Source: Gnetum montanum (Eukaryota; Streptophyta; Gnetopsida; Gnetales; Gnetaceae). Taken from it: 64,000 nucleotides of DNA. The notes beneath the pieces are model-generated. The model searched no databases. It saw only the letters and a program-made list of their open reading frames with translations, and was not told where the DNA came from. Shown piece after piece: positions 1 to 12,703 of this stretch. The position numbers and the translations under genes are program-made. Within the stretch, counting starts at the first letter, position 1; every line of letters begins with the position of its first letter. The stretch is from assembly GCA_015680685.1 (NCBI GenBank), contig MNCI01005975.1:280188-344187 (forward strand), read 5' to 3'.

Positions 1-108
1 AGAACCAATTAAAGCAAAGATGATGTGTCATATTAAGTTAGAGGCATCTATTGACATTTGAATCCTTATTATCTATAATTTGCTTTTGTCCTTTATTAGG
101 AAGAGCAA

Positions 109-690
109 ATGATATGGAGAGACTTAGAAGGCCACATTGTGTTGCTACCTGATCGTGCAATTCCATTAATGCTAATGGCAACATTGATGAGAGTTGGACT
201 AGAAACTATTGCAAGTGACTATAAAATAGTTGATGAGATCTCCAGGCCTTATCAACCTACTAAGGTCCATCTTCACCAAGACGATTTCATGGAAGCACAA
301 AATGAAGTAGCTAAGAGCAAAGGAGCTAGTATCTCATTAACCTCATAGTTTGAAGAGGAGTATATTGATTATCATTTAGGGAGATCACAATGCTAAAATC
401 CTCCCCTCTTTAATGCAAGTAATGTAGCTAACCTATGGCTATGCTCAGCCTTGGCAAGCAACCAAGGAAAGTTGAGAATAGGATCCAATGTAAGGAGGAC
501 CTCTAGTCCACTAAAAGATAATCCAAGGGATCATGGTAAGAGAGTAAGTCAACATGGTCCTCCAAGTTCTTTGTCATCTTCATCATCCTCATTGTCAAGC
601 TTTGATAAGGATGAGCATGTGATTTTTAGATCGTTCATGATAATAGTAAAAAATAAATTAAAAGAAAAACATAATAATATATTCTAGGGA
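109..690 (+). pseudogene. gag N-terminal fragment of an E-family-like Ty3/gypsy element
   Basis: The translation at 109-348 (LEGHIVLLPDRAIP, then a leucine/methionine-rich stretch) aligns residue by residue with the start of the E1 gag at about 4,967 (MEGNIVMPLNQFMH). The serine-rich stretch at 560-600 (SSSSSSLSSFDKDEH) matches the E1 serine-rich region near 5,410. No LTR, PBS or pol follows, so this is a truncated remnant. It is interrupted by a stop at 346 and a short non-coding stretch. The relationship to E1 is seen in sequence; element identity beyond that is inference. Confidence 0.55.
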
Positions 691-699
691 AAAATGAAA

Positions 700-3691
700 A
701 AAAAAACCCTAGCAAGAAATAGGCTTTTGGATCTTTATGTTAACTCACAGAGAATTTTTGAAACAAAATGAATATTAGAGAATGGGAACGAAGAAAGTAT
801 TGGGATGAAAGCCAAACATAATGCTATAAATACTTGCTTGTAACCATATTTATAGCATGGGATGGACATCTGTAGGTAGTGTTAACTAGATGTAAAAAAT
901 ACAAATAGGTGGGTGGGGGACTAACACTCCCATTTTAACCTTGTCTCAATAAAAAATACAAAATGGGGTCAATTGCATCTCTTTTTTATTGTTCACTTCT
1001 GTAAAGACCTAGATCATTATTAGGCTCTTATTCAACAACAATCCATCCCAATTACTTCTACTCATCACATCACATCGAAGATTACCTTATGATGCTAACC
1101 TCCTCCTTTCATATCTAGAATTGGGACCAATATTGGTAGAGTTAAGCTATTTTCATACCATTTTGGAATTAAAGAAATGGTATAAGTCATTTTGCCAATT
1201 AGCATTCAGCATTTGGGTGATTCTTTTTTAAAGTGAGATTAGACCTACTAAAGGAGGAGGGCTAGAGGTTGGTATTTGGTTCTAAAACCTTGCCAATTCT
1301 TATGGATGAGTTTCTTTTTAGATTTGCAGATGCTAGGGCATTCCCCAAAAAGTGATGTGCAAAAGTCATAGAGACATAGGATAAAACGATCGAAGATTAT
1401 TTGAAGAAACTACAAATAAATGAGGATCTACCTCTTCATAAAGGTGAATGTCAAAAAAGAACTCATGTAGCTGACCCTATTTTGTTGGGACAAGGCTAGG
1501 ATGATGATGATGATAAAATCTACATTCATTTGGTAAATGAGCATTAAACTTTCTTATGATAGTCCTTTGTAGACCAAGGCAACACATGTTCATTTAGTGA
1601 ATGAGCATTAAACTTCTAGGTGATGGCCTTCTTCTAGAATGAAGTTAGACTCACTCGATAAGCATTAAAACTTTCTCAAAGTCAAAAATTTTATCTATAC
1701 TTTGAAAAAAAAAGGTTATTATTTAGAACAATGATAAGATACTTATTTTTCAAGTCATAAGACCAAGTTTAAAACCAAGAGCCTATAAATAATATAGTGA
1801 GCCTTGAAGAGATGACTCTATCAAAACTACAAAAGAGTCAAAGAAGCACATGCCCAAGGGAATAAGGATCTTAAACGTGAAGGGCCAAAAGACCCCCAAT
1901 GTTTTATTTGTTTTGATGGGTTTTGATAACCCATAATTGTACCTGTCAATGACCAATGGCCAAATAAATGTCACGCAAGGAAGTTAGGTCATGGTTATGT
2001 ATTAATTTTAATTCAAGGATAGGTTCACAGCAAATAGAAATTATTTGATGACAATATAAAATTAGTACTTTAGATTAGGTTGAAGATCACAATTGCAAAG
2101 GACATTTTGCAAATTTCACTATTAATAAGATGGGCCTATGACTATTAAAATGGATAAAAAATTTTATCTTCTCATTTATGATAGCCTTGCTAGATTTCCT
2201 CAATCTTCATTATTTACATTTATAGACTCACAAGGTAACTCTTGTATTAATTTTCTTTTATGTTCTTATGATAATATTGAATTTATTAAGAATTTGAAAG
2301 TTGAAGAATATTTAGTGGAGTCTTGCCATCATCATGTAAAGTTTTTGTTGCAAATTCAAATTTTTTCTTAGATAACAAAAAATAAGAATACAAAAACAAT
2401 TTCAACATAGAATAATCCCAAAATTCAAGAAAAAATACATGGATGCAACACATAACAAATATACTCTTGAAAATGGCATAAGAAGCTTGAACAAATTTTG
2501 CTTACAACAGCTAAGTAAGTTGTGCATTCACAATAATAGGGTGCTTAGAATATTTGGTTTGATGAGGATTTTTGTGTAGGCTAAAAAAAATAATAAGAAT
2601 GCAAACAAGTGTCAAACACAAAGTTTAGTTAAGGCATATAAATGCTTGATTAAAACCAAGAGAAGGAAATTTGTTAGAGAGAAATAAGATTATTTTGCCT
2701 ACATAATTAAAAGAAAGCCTAGATAGATTTGACATTATTTTCATCATAAAGTCTCTTCATTATCTAATTTTCCTTTTCAAGATATTTGCTCATTATATAA
2801 TATACTATTTACAAGAGAAGATGATAATTCTATTGCTATTGTATAAGTACCTCTCTAGTTTACTCTTAAGAGTATTACAAAGCTAGCATCTAGCAAAGAT
2901 GTAGATTCAAATGGTTTATATGCATTATTATTAAAGTGGATATGACTTGCTATTTATAGAGGAACTTGGCACAAATTAAATTTAGCAATGGATCAAGGAT
3001 TAGATTAACATTGAAAAATTAGTAAGGATACCTTATTATATAAAAAGAGAATAAAAATAATTTGAAAAAATATTGAAAGATCATTGTGAGTAATATTTTT
3101 GATAAGTTGTTTGGCACTCTACTAAAAAAGAGAATTAGTTCTTAAGCTAAAGTTAACTAGGTTAGGATAAGATGTTAAGTAGGTTTTAGACAAAATCACT
3201 CCCTTAAGTAGGTATAACACCCCTATTAATTATGTATAAAATTTTATAAATAACTAATGGAGATGCTATGACGCCCCAAGGATCTGGATTTAACCTTGAT
3301 TTACTAATTCGAAAGGAAGCCATAAAATAGATAAAAACTATTAATTAGAAACATAAATAAAGTAGAGCAATACAACAATAAAATTTCATATTATTTACAT
3401 ACATAATTAAATAAAATTTATATAGAGAAAAATAGAGATTTGTGTGGCCACAAAAATGCAGGTGTTGAAAAATTTGACTAGTTGCATAATAAAATAATAC
3501 ACAAAATAAAAATTCTAATAACACTTGTTTCACCTTAATTGAACATCTAGAAATAAATATATTCACATTAAATTTTAATAAATTAGTTAATAAAATTAAA
3601 TTAATAATTAATAAAATATTAATTTATGATTAAAAAATTTATTGATTTTTCTCGAATATATAATGCACACTCAAATGAAAAATTATCCTTG
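700..3691. other. AT-rich gene-free DNA
   Basis: I find no gene here. Short ORFs (for example 1,783-1,974 and 3,345-3,566 on the minus strand) are AT-rich, match nothing and show no conserved motif. The only recognisable structure is the repeat block at 1,515-1,670, shared with the subtilase upstream region. A stretch near 3,265 (ATGACGCCCCAAGG) resembles the start of some plant LTRs but has no partner. Confidence 0.6.
1515..1670 (-). repeat. ~67-bp tandem repeat, inverted relative to 34.3-34.6 kb
   Basis: Two to three degenerate units each contain AATGAGCATTAAACTT followed by a run resembling GATGGCCTTCTTCTAGAATG. The reverse complement of the array at 34,328-34,600, just upstream of the subtilase, carries the same order of words (TGAATGAGCATTAAT, GTGAGGTTAGACC). 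Units are about 65-70 bp apart in both places. This is a dispersed tandem repeat of unknown origin, perhaps part of an unrecognised LTR. Confidence 0.5.
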
Positions 3692-4689
3692 TGATGAATT
3701 ATCATTGTGTCACATCAACAAACCCCTGTTGATGTGGCCTCATTAACGAGGCCCCATTGATGCAGCCTCGTCTACATGCTGTTGCTCTATTGACAAGGCC
3801 ATGTCAATGTAGTGTTTGCTGTGTCTATAGGACCCCATTGATGTAGCACTATAATAAAATCTATAAATATAAACTCACCAGCCATGTTTATGGGAAGAAA
3901 AGTGATAGTTGTAGCAAAGCTCTTACAGTTGTGTCATTTGAGAGTTAGAATATTTCTCTAAGCACCTACAACAGGAGTCAGAAAGTGTACAAATCTTTAT
4001 TTGAGCACTATTGTACTTGAACACACTAGTGTGAATGGCAATAAAGATGAGCCTTTTGATCAAACCTTGCAACACTTGGAATAGATTAATGATTCATTTA
4101 TGCATTTTTTGTTTTCATTAATTATGCAATTAATTAAGCTAAATGATATTTCAAGCAATTAGTTAATTAATTAAGCTAAATTATATTTCAAGTGATTAGT
4201 TAATTAATTAAGCTAAATAGATTAAACACATAAGTATGACCGCTTCGAGTGTAAACATGTATTCGCTTGGTAATCCCAATAGCGTTATTGCTTGGTTCAC
4301 CCAGTAGCATAGCACTTGGTAACCCCAGTAGTGGATACATGGGTTCAAGACATGTATGAAAAGTGGGACTAGATGCTTACATTAGAACTAGCTAGAGATA
4401 GGTTAATTAGATAAATTAAATAAATTATTAAATTAATTCATTTCTCTATTTCAAGCACCAAGAACATAAAAAATAAAATAACAAAAATTAGATGCCTCAA
4501 TTACAGTTATCCATACCTTTGTGCATCACAAGCATAACTAGGAAAACAACGAATGACTATTAGGACAAAGTTCACTTCCTAGAAGATTAGTGTACTAGAA
4601 GACATAGAATCCATAGAATTTGGCCAGATCGCACATGAATGCTTTGTGATTCATATGGTTGGGTATAGGGGTACCTCAACCACTCATTA
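3692..4689 (+). repeat. E1 5' LTR
   Basis: The LTR starts TGATGAATTATC and ends CCACTCATTA, decayed from the family termini TGATGAG and CTCATCA seen intact in E2 and E3. Near its start lie several copies of a ~19-bp word (GGCCCCATTGATGTAGC-like). A TATA region (TATAAATATAAAC) at about 3,864-3,876 marks a short U3. The downstream part (GCACCTACAACAGGAGTC, GGCAATAAAGATGAGCC) matches the reverse complement of the LTRs at 17,200-18,096 and 39,055-39,950. Confidence 0.85.
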
Positions 4690-4690
4690 T

Positions 4691-4707
4691 TGGCATTGTT
4701 GTTGGGA
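4691..4707 (+). other. E1 primer-binding site (tRNA-Asp type)
   Basis: TGGCATTGTTGTTGGGA begins two bases after the LTR end. It differs from the complement of the plant tRNA-Asp 3' end (TGGCGCCGTTGCCGGGG) only at positions explained by C-to-T or G-to-A changes. The position and pattern make this the PBS. Confidence 0.7.
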
Positions 4708-4861
4708 ACTCTTTTTGTTTAAAATGTGTGCTATCTAGGTTTAATGAACATCATTAACATCATTGGATGAACCCTAAAGGCAAAATCATTCTCACAAATA
4801 ACATAATCACATAAGCACACTAATATTGTATATGTATCGCAAAATGTATTCTTCTCATAGA

Positions 4862-7254
4862 TGTGATGATACTAAACTTCCAGTCCCTCAAGAATGTAAG
4901 GTGGTGTATACTAATCCAAATGAGTATGTTCCTAACTTCACCTTCATCCCGCATTAGGATGAACAACTATGATTGCAAGATATGGAAGGAAACATTGTAA
5001 TGCCTCTTAATCAATTTATGCACATGATGCTGCTTCAAACTCTTAGGAGGTTGAGCATCCAAGATCTTCAAGAGGAGTACATTGTACATGATTATGAATA
5101 CCAAGACTACCATCCCAATGAAACATAATGTAGGAGAGATCAACACTAGGAGAAGCACCATGATGATAGTCCCTTGTTCCTACTTAACCAAGACAACAAT
5201 GAGGATCCCCCTCTAGGGGCTCTCAACATGAAGATTCTCCACCCCTTGTTATTGGTGATGGGGGTGCAGCCCTAAATTTGCAATCCACTATCAACAATAT
5301 AGGTTTAGGTAAAAATGGAAATTAAGGCAGGGGGCTCAAATAAGCACCAAGAGGATAAGAAAATTGAAAGAATGTGGTCATGACAACCAAAGGGAATTTG
5401 GCAAATCACCCTCTTCATCTGCATCTTTTTCTTCCTCTTTTGATTCTAATAAATGCCATAGAAAGAATAATTGTGATGGAGATGAATAGTGGGACAATAA
5501 TGATGATCGCTAGGCCCATAATGATCAAAGGAGTAGCAGAGGACGTCATCGAAATAATCATGATGATGAGCCTTTGCTGGCAACTTGAAGAATGTTAAAT
5601 ATTATAGCTACTATAAAAATTCCTACTAGGCATGTGAAAGATAGTTGGATCAAATGACTTAATATAAGCAATACTTCCATATTTAAGGGTAGATATAATT
5701 CTAATTCACAAACACATTTTCAAGCTTTTCACAATGCTTGTGCCTTACAAAACATCAAAAAAATTGGCACAAATTAAAGCTATTTTCCAGGACACTCATC
5801 AAGGAAGCAGAAAGCTGGTATCAGTCCTTGAAGTTAGAATCCATCCACAGGTGGAGTATAATGCTGGAGCTATTTAACAATAAGTATCAGACATACTCCA
5901 AAGTATCTAATCTAAGAAGGAAAATCCAAGAATGAAAGCAAGGAAACCATGAACCCTTGGACACCACCATGGGTAGATACTATTCTCTCATACACTGATG
6001 CCTTGGTAATGGTTATTTTTAGCAAGAAAAAGTTTGACATATCATAGATGGACTTAGATCAGAAACAAGGAGAACTCTTGGGGTCTATGCCCAAGGGAAA
6101 CTATCCAAACTCAAATCCATTCAAATTCAAAGGCTAATTGAGTAGGTAGCAAAAGAAGAAGGAAAGTTGAGTAAATGCAAAAGTGCAAAGGAATACAATA
6201 AGGATCCTTCCATCAAAAAGAGGAAGGTTTGATTTTGTGACAATGAGGAGGAATCACCACTTGATGAAGTGGTAAACAAAAAGACCTTGCCAATCCAAAA
6301 ATCTCTATGTCTAAAATTTCAACTAAGGTGGATAAAATGTAGGATTCATTGGATGAAAAATTCCAAACTGCTCTAAAAATTGTCAAAGAATTAAGAGAGC
6401 ACAGTAGTAATTGTAACCACAAGAGGCAAAAAGAAGCTGAACATGCCTACCAAAGGGATAAGGACAAGATTGTTGCAATAGGTGAAGTTGTGGAAACTGA
6501 ATTAGATAATGATGGTGGATGTGACATCTACCAATAGGAACATCCTAAGAGATGTTACTCCATTGTGTCACACTTACAAGAGTATGGGGTGTATGCTCTA
6601 AATCCATGACTAACAAAAAGTTAAGCACTCAAAAGGTTGCCTTATCCTCAAGGAAACCCCAAGAAATTCCATCAGCAACAACAATGTTATCCAAGTGGAA
6701 CTCCACCACAACCATACAAGCAATATCAATAGTGGCATCAACAACGGTTGTGGAGGATGCCACCACCAAGGTAGTAGTACCCTTATAGGCAACTAAATCC
6801 ATATGGGTATTACGTTCAGGAACCCCTATCTCCATGTGACTCTTCTAGTCATGTTTCTCCTTTCTAACCTCACTACCACCCTCCTGAATACTACAAAACT
6901 CATTCTCCACATTCCAAGAGGGATGCCACATTTTATCCTTATCCTCCTCTTGTTTCTATACCTATTCCTTCATCCTCAACATAGCTACTACTTGCTCCAT
7001 CCATGCAGGGTGAACTTCTAGCCTAGTCGCAACAACATAATGCTACCAAGGCTATCAATCAACAATCAGTTCATCAACCGAGGGATTCGAAAGCTCATGC
7101 TCATAAAAGATCATTCTTCTGAACCAACAGCCCTACTAAGCCCTCATAGACTCAGGCAGCTGGTCACCATACTCCTAACTCATCCTCTACAAACCATTCC
7201 ATTGAGTCCCCTTCAAATAAAGTGCTGCCTAAAATCCATACTGTTAAGCTCGCC
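4862..7254 (+). pseudogene. E1 gag (broken)
   Basis: Gag-like pieces appear in several frames. They include an N-terminal block near 4,960-5,130, a serine-rich linker near 5,410, and the capsid-like block at about 5,760-5,935 (ESWYQSLKLESIHRW, LFNNKYQTYSKVS). A conserved follow-on at 5,960-6,230 (TMGRYYSLIH, GVYAQGKLSKLK) is shared with the E2 gag. A short zinc-knuckle-like motif near 6,509 has a Tyr in place of one Cys (CDIYQ then EHPKRC). A proline/glutamine-rich tail runs to about 7,250. Many stops and frameshifts make it non-functional. Gag would form the virus-like particle. Confidence 0.75.
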
Positions 7255-7697
7255 CATGCCATATCTGATTGGATCCAAGCTAGCAACCTTCCTAGAAAAT
7301 TAGCTGATCTTAGAAGTCCTCTTATCTATTTTCAGATTGCTTAGAATGAACCATGTAAAGGTCTTCTTAATTCCAATTTTTGTGTGAACTTGATATTTCA
7401 TGAGATGTATACAACTTGGAACTTGTCACCTCTCAAGAAAAACAATATTAGATTGGAATTGGTAGACCAGCCCATTAGTGATCCATTGGGATTGGTCAAA
7501 GACATTGTGACCACTATCTATGGGTGGTCTTATCCTACCAATTTCCTAGTAATCAAGGTTTAGAACTATAAGGGGGACTTCCCAATTATTATGGGAAGGG
7601 CATGGCTAAGCACTATTGATGCAAGAATGGACATCAGAGATATTTCCTTGGAGATATCTAAGGAAAATGTATTTGGAAAGATTGAGAAGAGATAAGT
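7255..7697 (+). pseudogene. E1 aspartic protease (inactive)
   Basis: The translation HAISDWIQASNLPRKL leads into GLLNSNFCVNLIFHEMY, the position of the retropepsin D-S/T-G active site, and then FPIIMGRAWLST, the conserved GRPWL-like flap end. The catalytic triplet reads N-S-N. E2 has N-S-S at the same place, so both copies lack the catalytic Asp. Two TAG codons interrupt the frame. In an active element it would process Gag-Pol. Confidence 0.7.
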
Positions 7698-8029
7698 TCC
7701 ATGCATCATGTACAATAATGTAAGGTGAAATTACATGCAAAAACTATAGTCCATGAAATAAGCATCTCTTTCTGCATGCAAGTAGTGTGCACATGTTGTA
7801 GATATTTAAAGGTGTATATATGTAGCAGCCACAAAACAAGAGGACACCCAGTGGTCAACCACTAATTCTAACAATAGCACAATATGCATGGAACCTACTG
7901 AGAACCTGACATGTGCCTATGTCACATGCATGAATGAACTAGAGCAAGTTTATCACCAACTCTCTAATCATGAAAATGCTTATACCAATTGGAGAGAGTT
8001 GGAGATCCCTAAAAATTTTTAACAAGAGC

Positions 8030-8985
8030 CCCTAAAGTTGAAAACTCTACCTACCAGCCTAGAATATGCATTCTTGAAATATGGCAAGCCGATCATACTC
8101 AATGCCAAACTTCCTCCTGAGCAGAAAGCAAAACTGTTGAAAGTGGTTAACAAATGGCAAACATCCTTTGCTTGGCCATATCCTAAACTCACTGGAATTG
8201 ATCCATAGATATGTCAACATTGCATTTACACTCATCCATCCATGAAGCCAAGGAGACAATCACAATGGTAATTGAACCCAAAATTGAAGCAAATTTTCAA
8301 AGAGGAGATTAAGCAACTCCTTAAGGTAGGGTTCATCTACCCCACTGCGAATAGAGAGTGGGTCAGTTCACTCATGATAGTGCCAAAGAGAGGTGGAAAA
8401 TGGAAGGTTTGTATCAACTTCAAGTTGTTAAACATGGCAAAATTCAAAGATTATTTTTCATTTCCATTCATTGATCAAGTGTTGGACACCATATATGGGC
8501 ATTGCTATTATAGTTTTCTAGATGGCTATATGGCTATAATAAAATTTAGATTGCACCAGAAGATTAGGTGAAAACAACATTCACAAGTCCCTAGGAAACC
8601 TTTACATATAGCAAGATACCTTTTGGTCTATGCAATGCTCCTACAACTTTCCAATGCCTAGTCTTAAGTATCTTTTAGTAGTAAATAGGTAGTGAAGTAG
8701 AAGTATTCATGGATGACTTCTCCACTTATGGTGCTACCTTTGAGCAAGCCTTGGACCACCTTGAGTAAGTACTAAAAAGATATGTAGAGATGAATCTGTG
8801 GCTCAAATGGCAAAAGATCCATCTCATGGTCCAAGAGGGCATTGCATTAGGGCATCAAATTTTGCAAGAAGGGATTGAGGTAGACCCTAAAAAGATAAGG
8901 ATCATCCAAGGAATTACCCATCAACTAGAAATTATCAAAGATGTTTGGTCATTTCTTGGATACATTAGCTACTACCAGTGATTCA
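8030..8985 (+). pseudogene. E1 reverse transcriptase (broken)
   Basis: A connected translation starts with the pre-RT block LKTLPTSLEYAFLKYG and continues through LKVGFIYPTANREWVSS, IVPKRGGKWKVCINF and FIDQVLDTIYGH to FLDGYMA, which keeps the first catalytic Asp. Frameshifted pieces give PFGLCNAPTTFQ and the active-site block EVFMDDFSTYG, with both Asp residues present. It ends with GIEVDPKKIRIIQGI. FMDD followed by FSTYG is typical of Athila RTs. Stops and frameshifts abolish function. Confidence 0.85.
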
Positions 8986-9500
8986 TAAAGAATTTTTTTA
9001 AGATTGCGAAATCGTTGGTCAAGCTAACAAAGAAAGATGCTTCCTTCACCTGGGCCAAGGAATGTGAAAATGCATTCTAGATCCTCAAATAGAAGCTCGT
9101 AGAGACTCCAATTCTACAAGCACCTAATTAGTCCAAATCATTCCATATCATGATAGATGCATCTAACTATGCCTTGGGAGGTGTTCTTACATAGTTAGAT
9201 GATAAGAAATGTCCATATTATATCCACTATGTAAGTCAAAGTATTGTGGGTGCACAACTAAATTACACCACCATGGAAAAATAACTGATGACAATGATGT
9301 ATGGTTTGAAAAAGTTCAAGCACTATGTGCTTGGATATAAAGTGTTTGTGCACACTAGTCATAGTGCCATCCGCTTCCTCATGAACAAGACAACAGTGAA
9401 CCCTTATGTTATATGGTGGCTTGTGATCTTGTAGGAATTCGATCCTACAATGGTAGATTGAAGGAGGATTGAGAATGTGGTCATCAATCACTTGTCTTAA
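8986..9500 (+). pseudogene. E1 RNase H (broken)
   Basis: In-frame blocks FHIMIDASNYALGGVLT, YYIHYVSQSIVGAQLNYTT, MYGLKKFKHYVLGYKV and FVHTSHSAIRFLMNK are the classic order of the Ty3/gypsy RNase H linked to RT. They are followed by the tether IWWLVIL and EFDPTMVD. Several TAG/TAA codons interrupt it. E2 carries the same domain in better shape at 25,304-25,654. Confidence 0.8.
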
Positions 9501-9639
9501 TTGTGATGGGATAACAAAGACGAGGAGAGTTTACTCTTTGACCAATTTCTTGATGAACTCCTCCTTACCATTGCAATAAATGAAAAAATGCCCATAGAAT
9601 CAAAATGGTATGATGGCATCCTCACTTATCTTTTCACTT

Positions 9640-10850
9640 AGGAGATGCTACAAGATCTAGATCATAGAAAGAAACAAAAATTTCTTCATTGGGCTAAGTA
9701 CTTTATGGAAATCAATGAACACCTTTATAAGGTGTGCACCGATGGCCTAGTTCATCGGTATCTACTTGATGCAAATCAATTACACATTCTCCAGGATTCT
9801 CATGAGGGTCCTTGTGGGGGCCACTATGCTGGGAGATGTACGATCATAAAAATATTGATGGCAAGATACTATTGGCCCACAATCTTCAAGGATGCCTACT
9901 AATTTGTCTAATCTTATGAGCACTACCAACAAGATGATGGGATAACTACATGAATGGATGATCCTCAATAGTGGATTCAACCACTAGAACCCTTTGACAT
10001 ATGGGGCATAGATTTCATGGGTTCCATCACACCCATGTTCAACGAAAAGGCATATATAATTTTCATCATTAACTAGTGTACCAAATGGGCAAATGCAATA
10101 GCCGTCACCAACTATACATCATCCACTACTACTAGATTTGTACAACAAAGTGTTGCAAATAGGTTTAGAGTTCCATGTGCACTGATTTCTAATAATGGAA
10201 CCCATTTTACAGGTGGTACTTTTGAAAACTCATGTAATGCTTGGGGGTTGAACATAAATTAACAACACCCTATCATCCCCAAGCCAATGGTCAAGCAAAG
10301 GTAACTAATAGGGAGATCACAAAGATTCTAACTATTAGCAAATATAGAAGAGGCTAGAGCACAAAACTCAATGATGCCCTTTGGTCCTACTACTCAACAT
10401 GGAAACTCCCTATTGGCTACTCTCCCTATGAGTTAGTGTATGGAAAACTTTCAACACTTCCAATTCAATCTAAGTTCCGTACACTCTCAATAGCCATTGA
10501 CCTAGATCTTGACATAAGTTTGGCACAAAAAGAAAGGTTGATCAACTTAAATGTGCTAGACAAAAATCAATTGATAGCCCTATCCTAGAATGAAGTACAC
10601 AAGGCATTCAAAAAACAACATCATGATCTTAGAATATGGAAAGTAAAATTTCAACCAAGAGATAAGGTTCTCTACTCGAATCCTAAACATGTACCTCAAA
10701 AAACCAAATTCCAAATGTGATGGAAGGAGCCTTATATAATCGATGAAACCTTTTCTTCTAGGACCATGATCATATACAAACCTAAAAGCCCAAACAAAAA
10801 GTATTTGGTCAATGTCCAATAGATAAAGCCTTTCCATGAGCCAAAGCAAG
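9640..10850 (+). pseudogene. E1 integrase (broken, catalytic residues lost)
   Basis: The zinc-binding region includes DSHEGPCGGHYAGRC and MARYYWPTIFKDAY. The core begins [14 protein letters not shown] with the first Asp. The second catalytic position reads ISNNGTHF (Asp to Asn), and the third reads [11 protein letters not shown] (Glu to Lys). The C-terminal part (about 10,420-10,850) contains YELVYGKLSTLPIQ-like and KVKFQPRDKVLYSNP blocks. No chromodomain follows. Two of the three DDE residues are lost, so it cannot be active. Confidence 0.8.
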
Positions 10851-10859
10851 CCAGTGCAA

Positions 10860-12490
10860 CAAATACCTTAATGGATGGGCAACCATGCTCAATTTTTAAA
10901 ATCTCTTGCTTCCAACTTAGTCGTGGGGGAGATGGTCTTCCATTTTAATCATATATGCTACTCCTTAGTTTTTCAATTTTTTATTTTATACATTTTTTTT
11001 TGCCAATTTTTTATTTTACACCTTTTGATTTTTAAAACTTCTTCCTATTTTACATCATTTTTTACACCATCATTAGTACATTTAAATCTTTCTTGAGTTT
11101 TTTACACTTTCTTATATATTCTACTTTATTTTAGTGTGATTTTCTAATTTTTGTTAATAAATGTACTTTGTGCCAATAGGACATAGTGATGCTATAGCTG
11201 TTACTAATGTTGGTTTATGCTTAATGTTTTGTTTGCTAATGTCTAGTTTCCTTTTCTAAATTTTTTTATCGATGGCTAAGTCATGGTTTCTTTTTCATGG
11301 AACAAGCAATGAGTCCACGACATCCACCCATCCACAAACTCTATGATTTTCCTTATTTTGGAAGTTTGAGCTCCCATTTCATTAAATAAACTTTTAATAA
11401 ATTTGTAACCTTGGTAGTTTCCAAAATTGGGAAGGATTCAAAGGTTTGCACATGGTGTGACTTTAAGGGGACTCAATACTCTTTGTACTCTTCTACTTTC
11501 TCAAGTGCATGAGTGTTTTCATAGACTTCTTACCATTTTGTGTCGACTAATAACAGAAAGTTGAATAAGTCTTTTCATGGTGTGGTTCCCATCCAAAAAG
11601 AAAAGAAAAGAGAGAGAGAAATATATAAAATAAAGTAAATAAATAAACATGATGAAAATTCGAAGCACATCCCTTAGATGAATAAAAGAGCTATAAGCAC
11701 TGGTTATAGGACCAGAAGGACATGTTTCCCATGCTTGAAGGTCCTCTCTAAGGCCCTCTCTCACTTCCTACTTCTCTTTTCTTCTCTTTAAGGAATGGTG
11801 GTTGTTCTGTGGAAGCACTCTTGTGTCTTAAGAGGTTGAATTGGTCTTGGAGTGGTAATGCGAAGTCACTGAAAGTGGTTGATTTTTGTCTAGATTAAGA
11901 ATGGATCTTCTCAGGTCATTTAAACACAAAATCCACAAGGGACTTCTTATGACCTCAATTCAGAATTCCATTCCACCTTCTCCATCATCCATCTATGCTT
12001 CCATAACTCACCTCACTACCAGAGTCCATGTTCTTAATTTAGTATCTTTTTCTAACGTACTTAAATTCTTTAGTAGAATCTTCCAGGTTTTGATCCTTAA
12101 CTTTCATCAACCATTAATCGCCTATGAGGCCCATGGACTCCTTAGGTTGAGGTTATGAAAGGGTAAACAAGGCATGTGCCTACTATGGGGAGGACCCACT
12201 TGCCTATCCCTTTGTGGGGTTCATTAAGCACCTTATCCTTAGGCATTCTTGTAATTAGAATCTTTCATACATCCATCTTTTGCATCCAACCATATGCTCC
12301 TTTACATATTTTATTCAATACACATATTCTTCATCAAATTTTTAAATTTTTAAGCTTTCAAAGTTTTTCTTTAATGATTTCATCATATTCTTGGCTTTTC
12401 TAGAACTCCATGGACCCTAAATTCATTCAAAAATTCCTTGTATTTTTCAAGATATTCACATTTGAAAATTTTATTTATGGACCACATAAA
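10860..12490 (+). other. E1 INT-to-ORF3 spacer, non-coding
   Basis: This stretch has no credible ORF. It contains a purine-rich GGGGGAGATGGTC word near 10,926, long T-rich runs, and a block at 11,310-11,500 (ATCCACCCATCCACAAACTC). That block also occurs inverted in E2 (about 23,410-23,600) and E3 (about 44,440-44,640). Conservation across three copies shows it is part of the element. Its length (with the promoter region, ~2.2 kb) is unusual and suggests a regulatory or RNA role. Confidence 0.6.
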
Positions 12491-12573
12491 TAGGGCCCCG
12501 TTGATGGAGCCCATGCGTATATGATGCCTCGTATTCACCGCCTCATTGATGTAGTGCAAAAATAGTATAAATA
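12490..12573 (+). promoter_or_regulatory. Internal promoter of E1 ORF3
   Basis: Two copies of an LTR-like word (GGCCCCGTTGATGGAGC at about 12,496 and GCCTCATTGATGTAGTGC at about 12,540) sit just before a TATA box, TATAAATA, at 12,566-12,573. The E1 LTR has the same word (CCCCATTGATGTAGC) just upstream of its own TATA. E3 keeps a TATA box at the equivalent place. The arrangement is seen; promoter function is inferred. Confidence 0.5.
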
Positions 12574-12703
12574 TGCAAAACCCCCCTTTAGAAAGTTTCA
12601 CATTTACTCACAAATGCAAGGGAGTTTTTCAAATTTTTAGAGCCCATAACTTCCTAACTATTTATCCAAATCACTCCATTCTTTGACCATGTAGCTACTA
12701 GAG

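Noticed and set aside
3345-3566. Hydrophobic minus-strand ORF that could be read as a small membrane protein
   Set aside because: It lies in AT-rich DNA where Phe/Leu/Tyr codons dominate by composition; no conservation or signals are visible.
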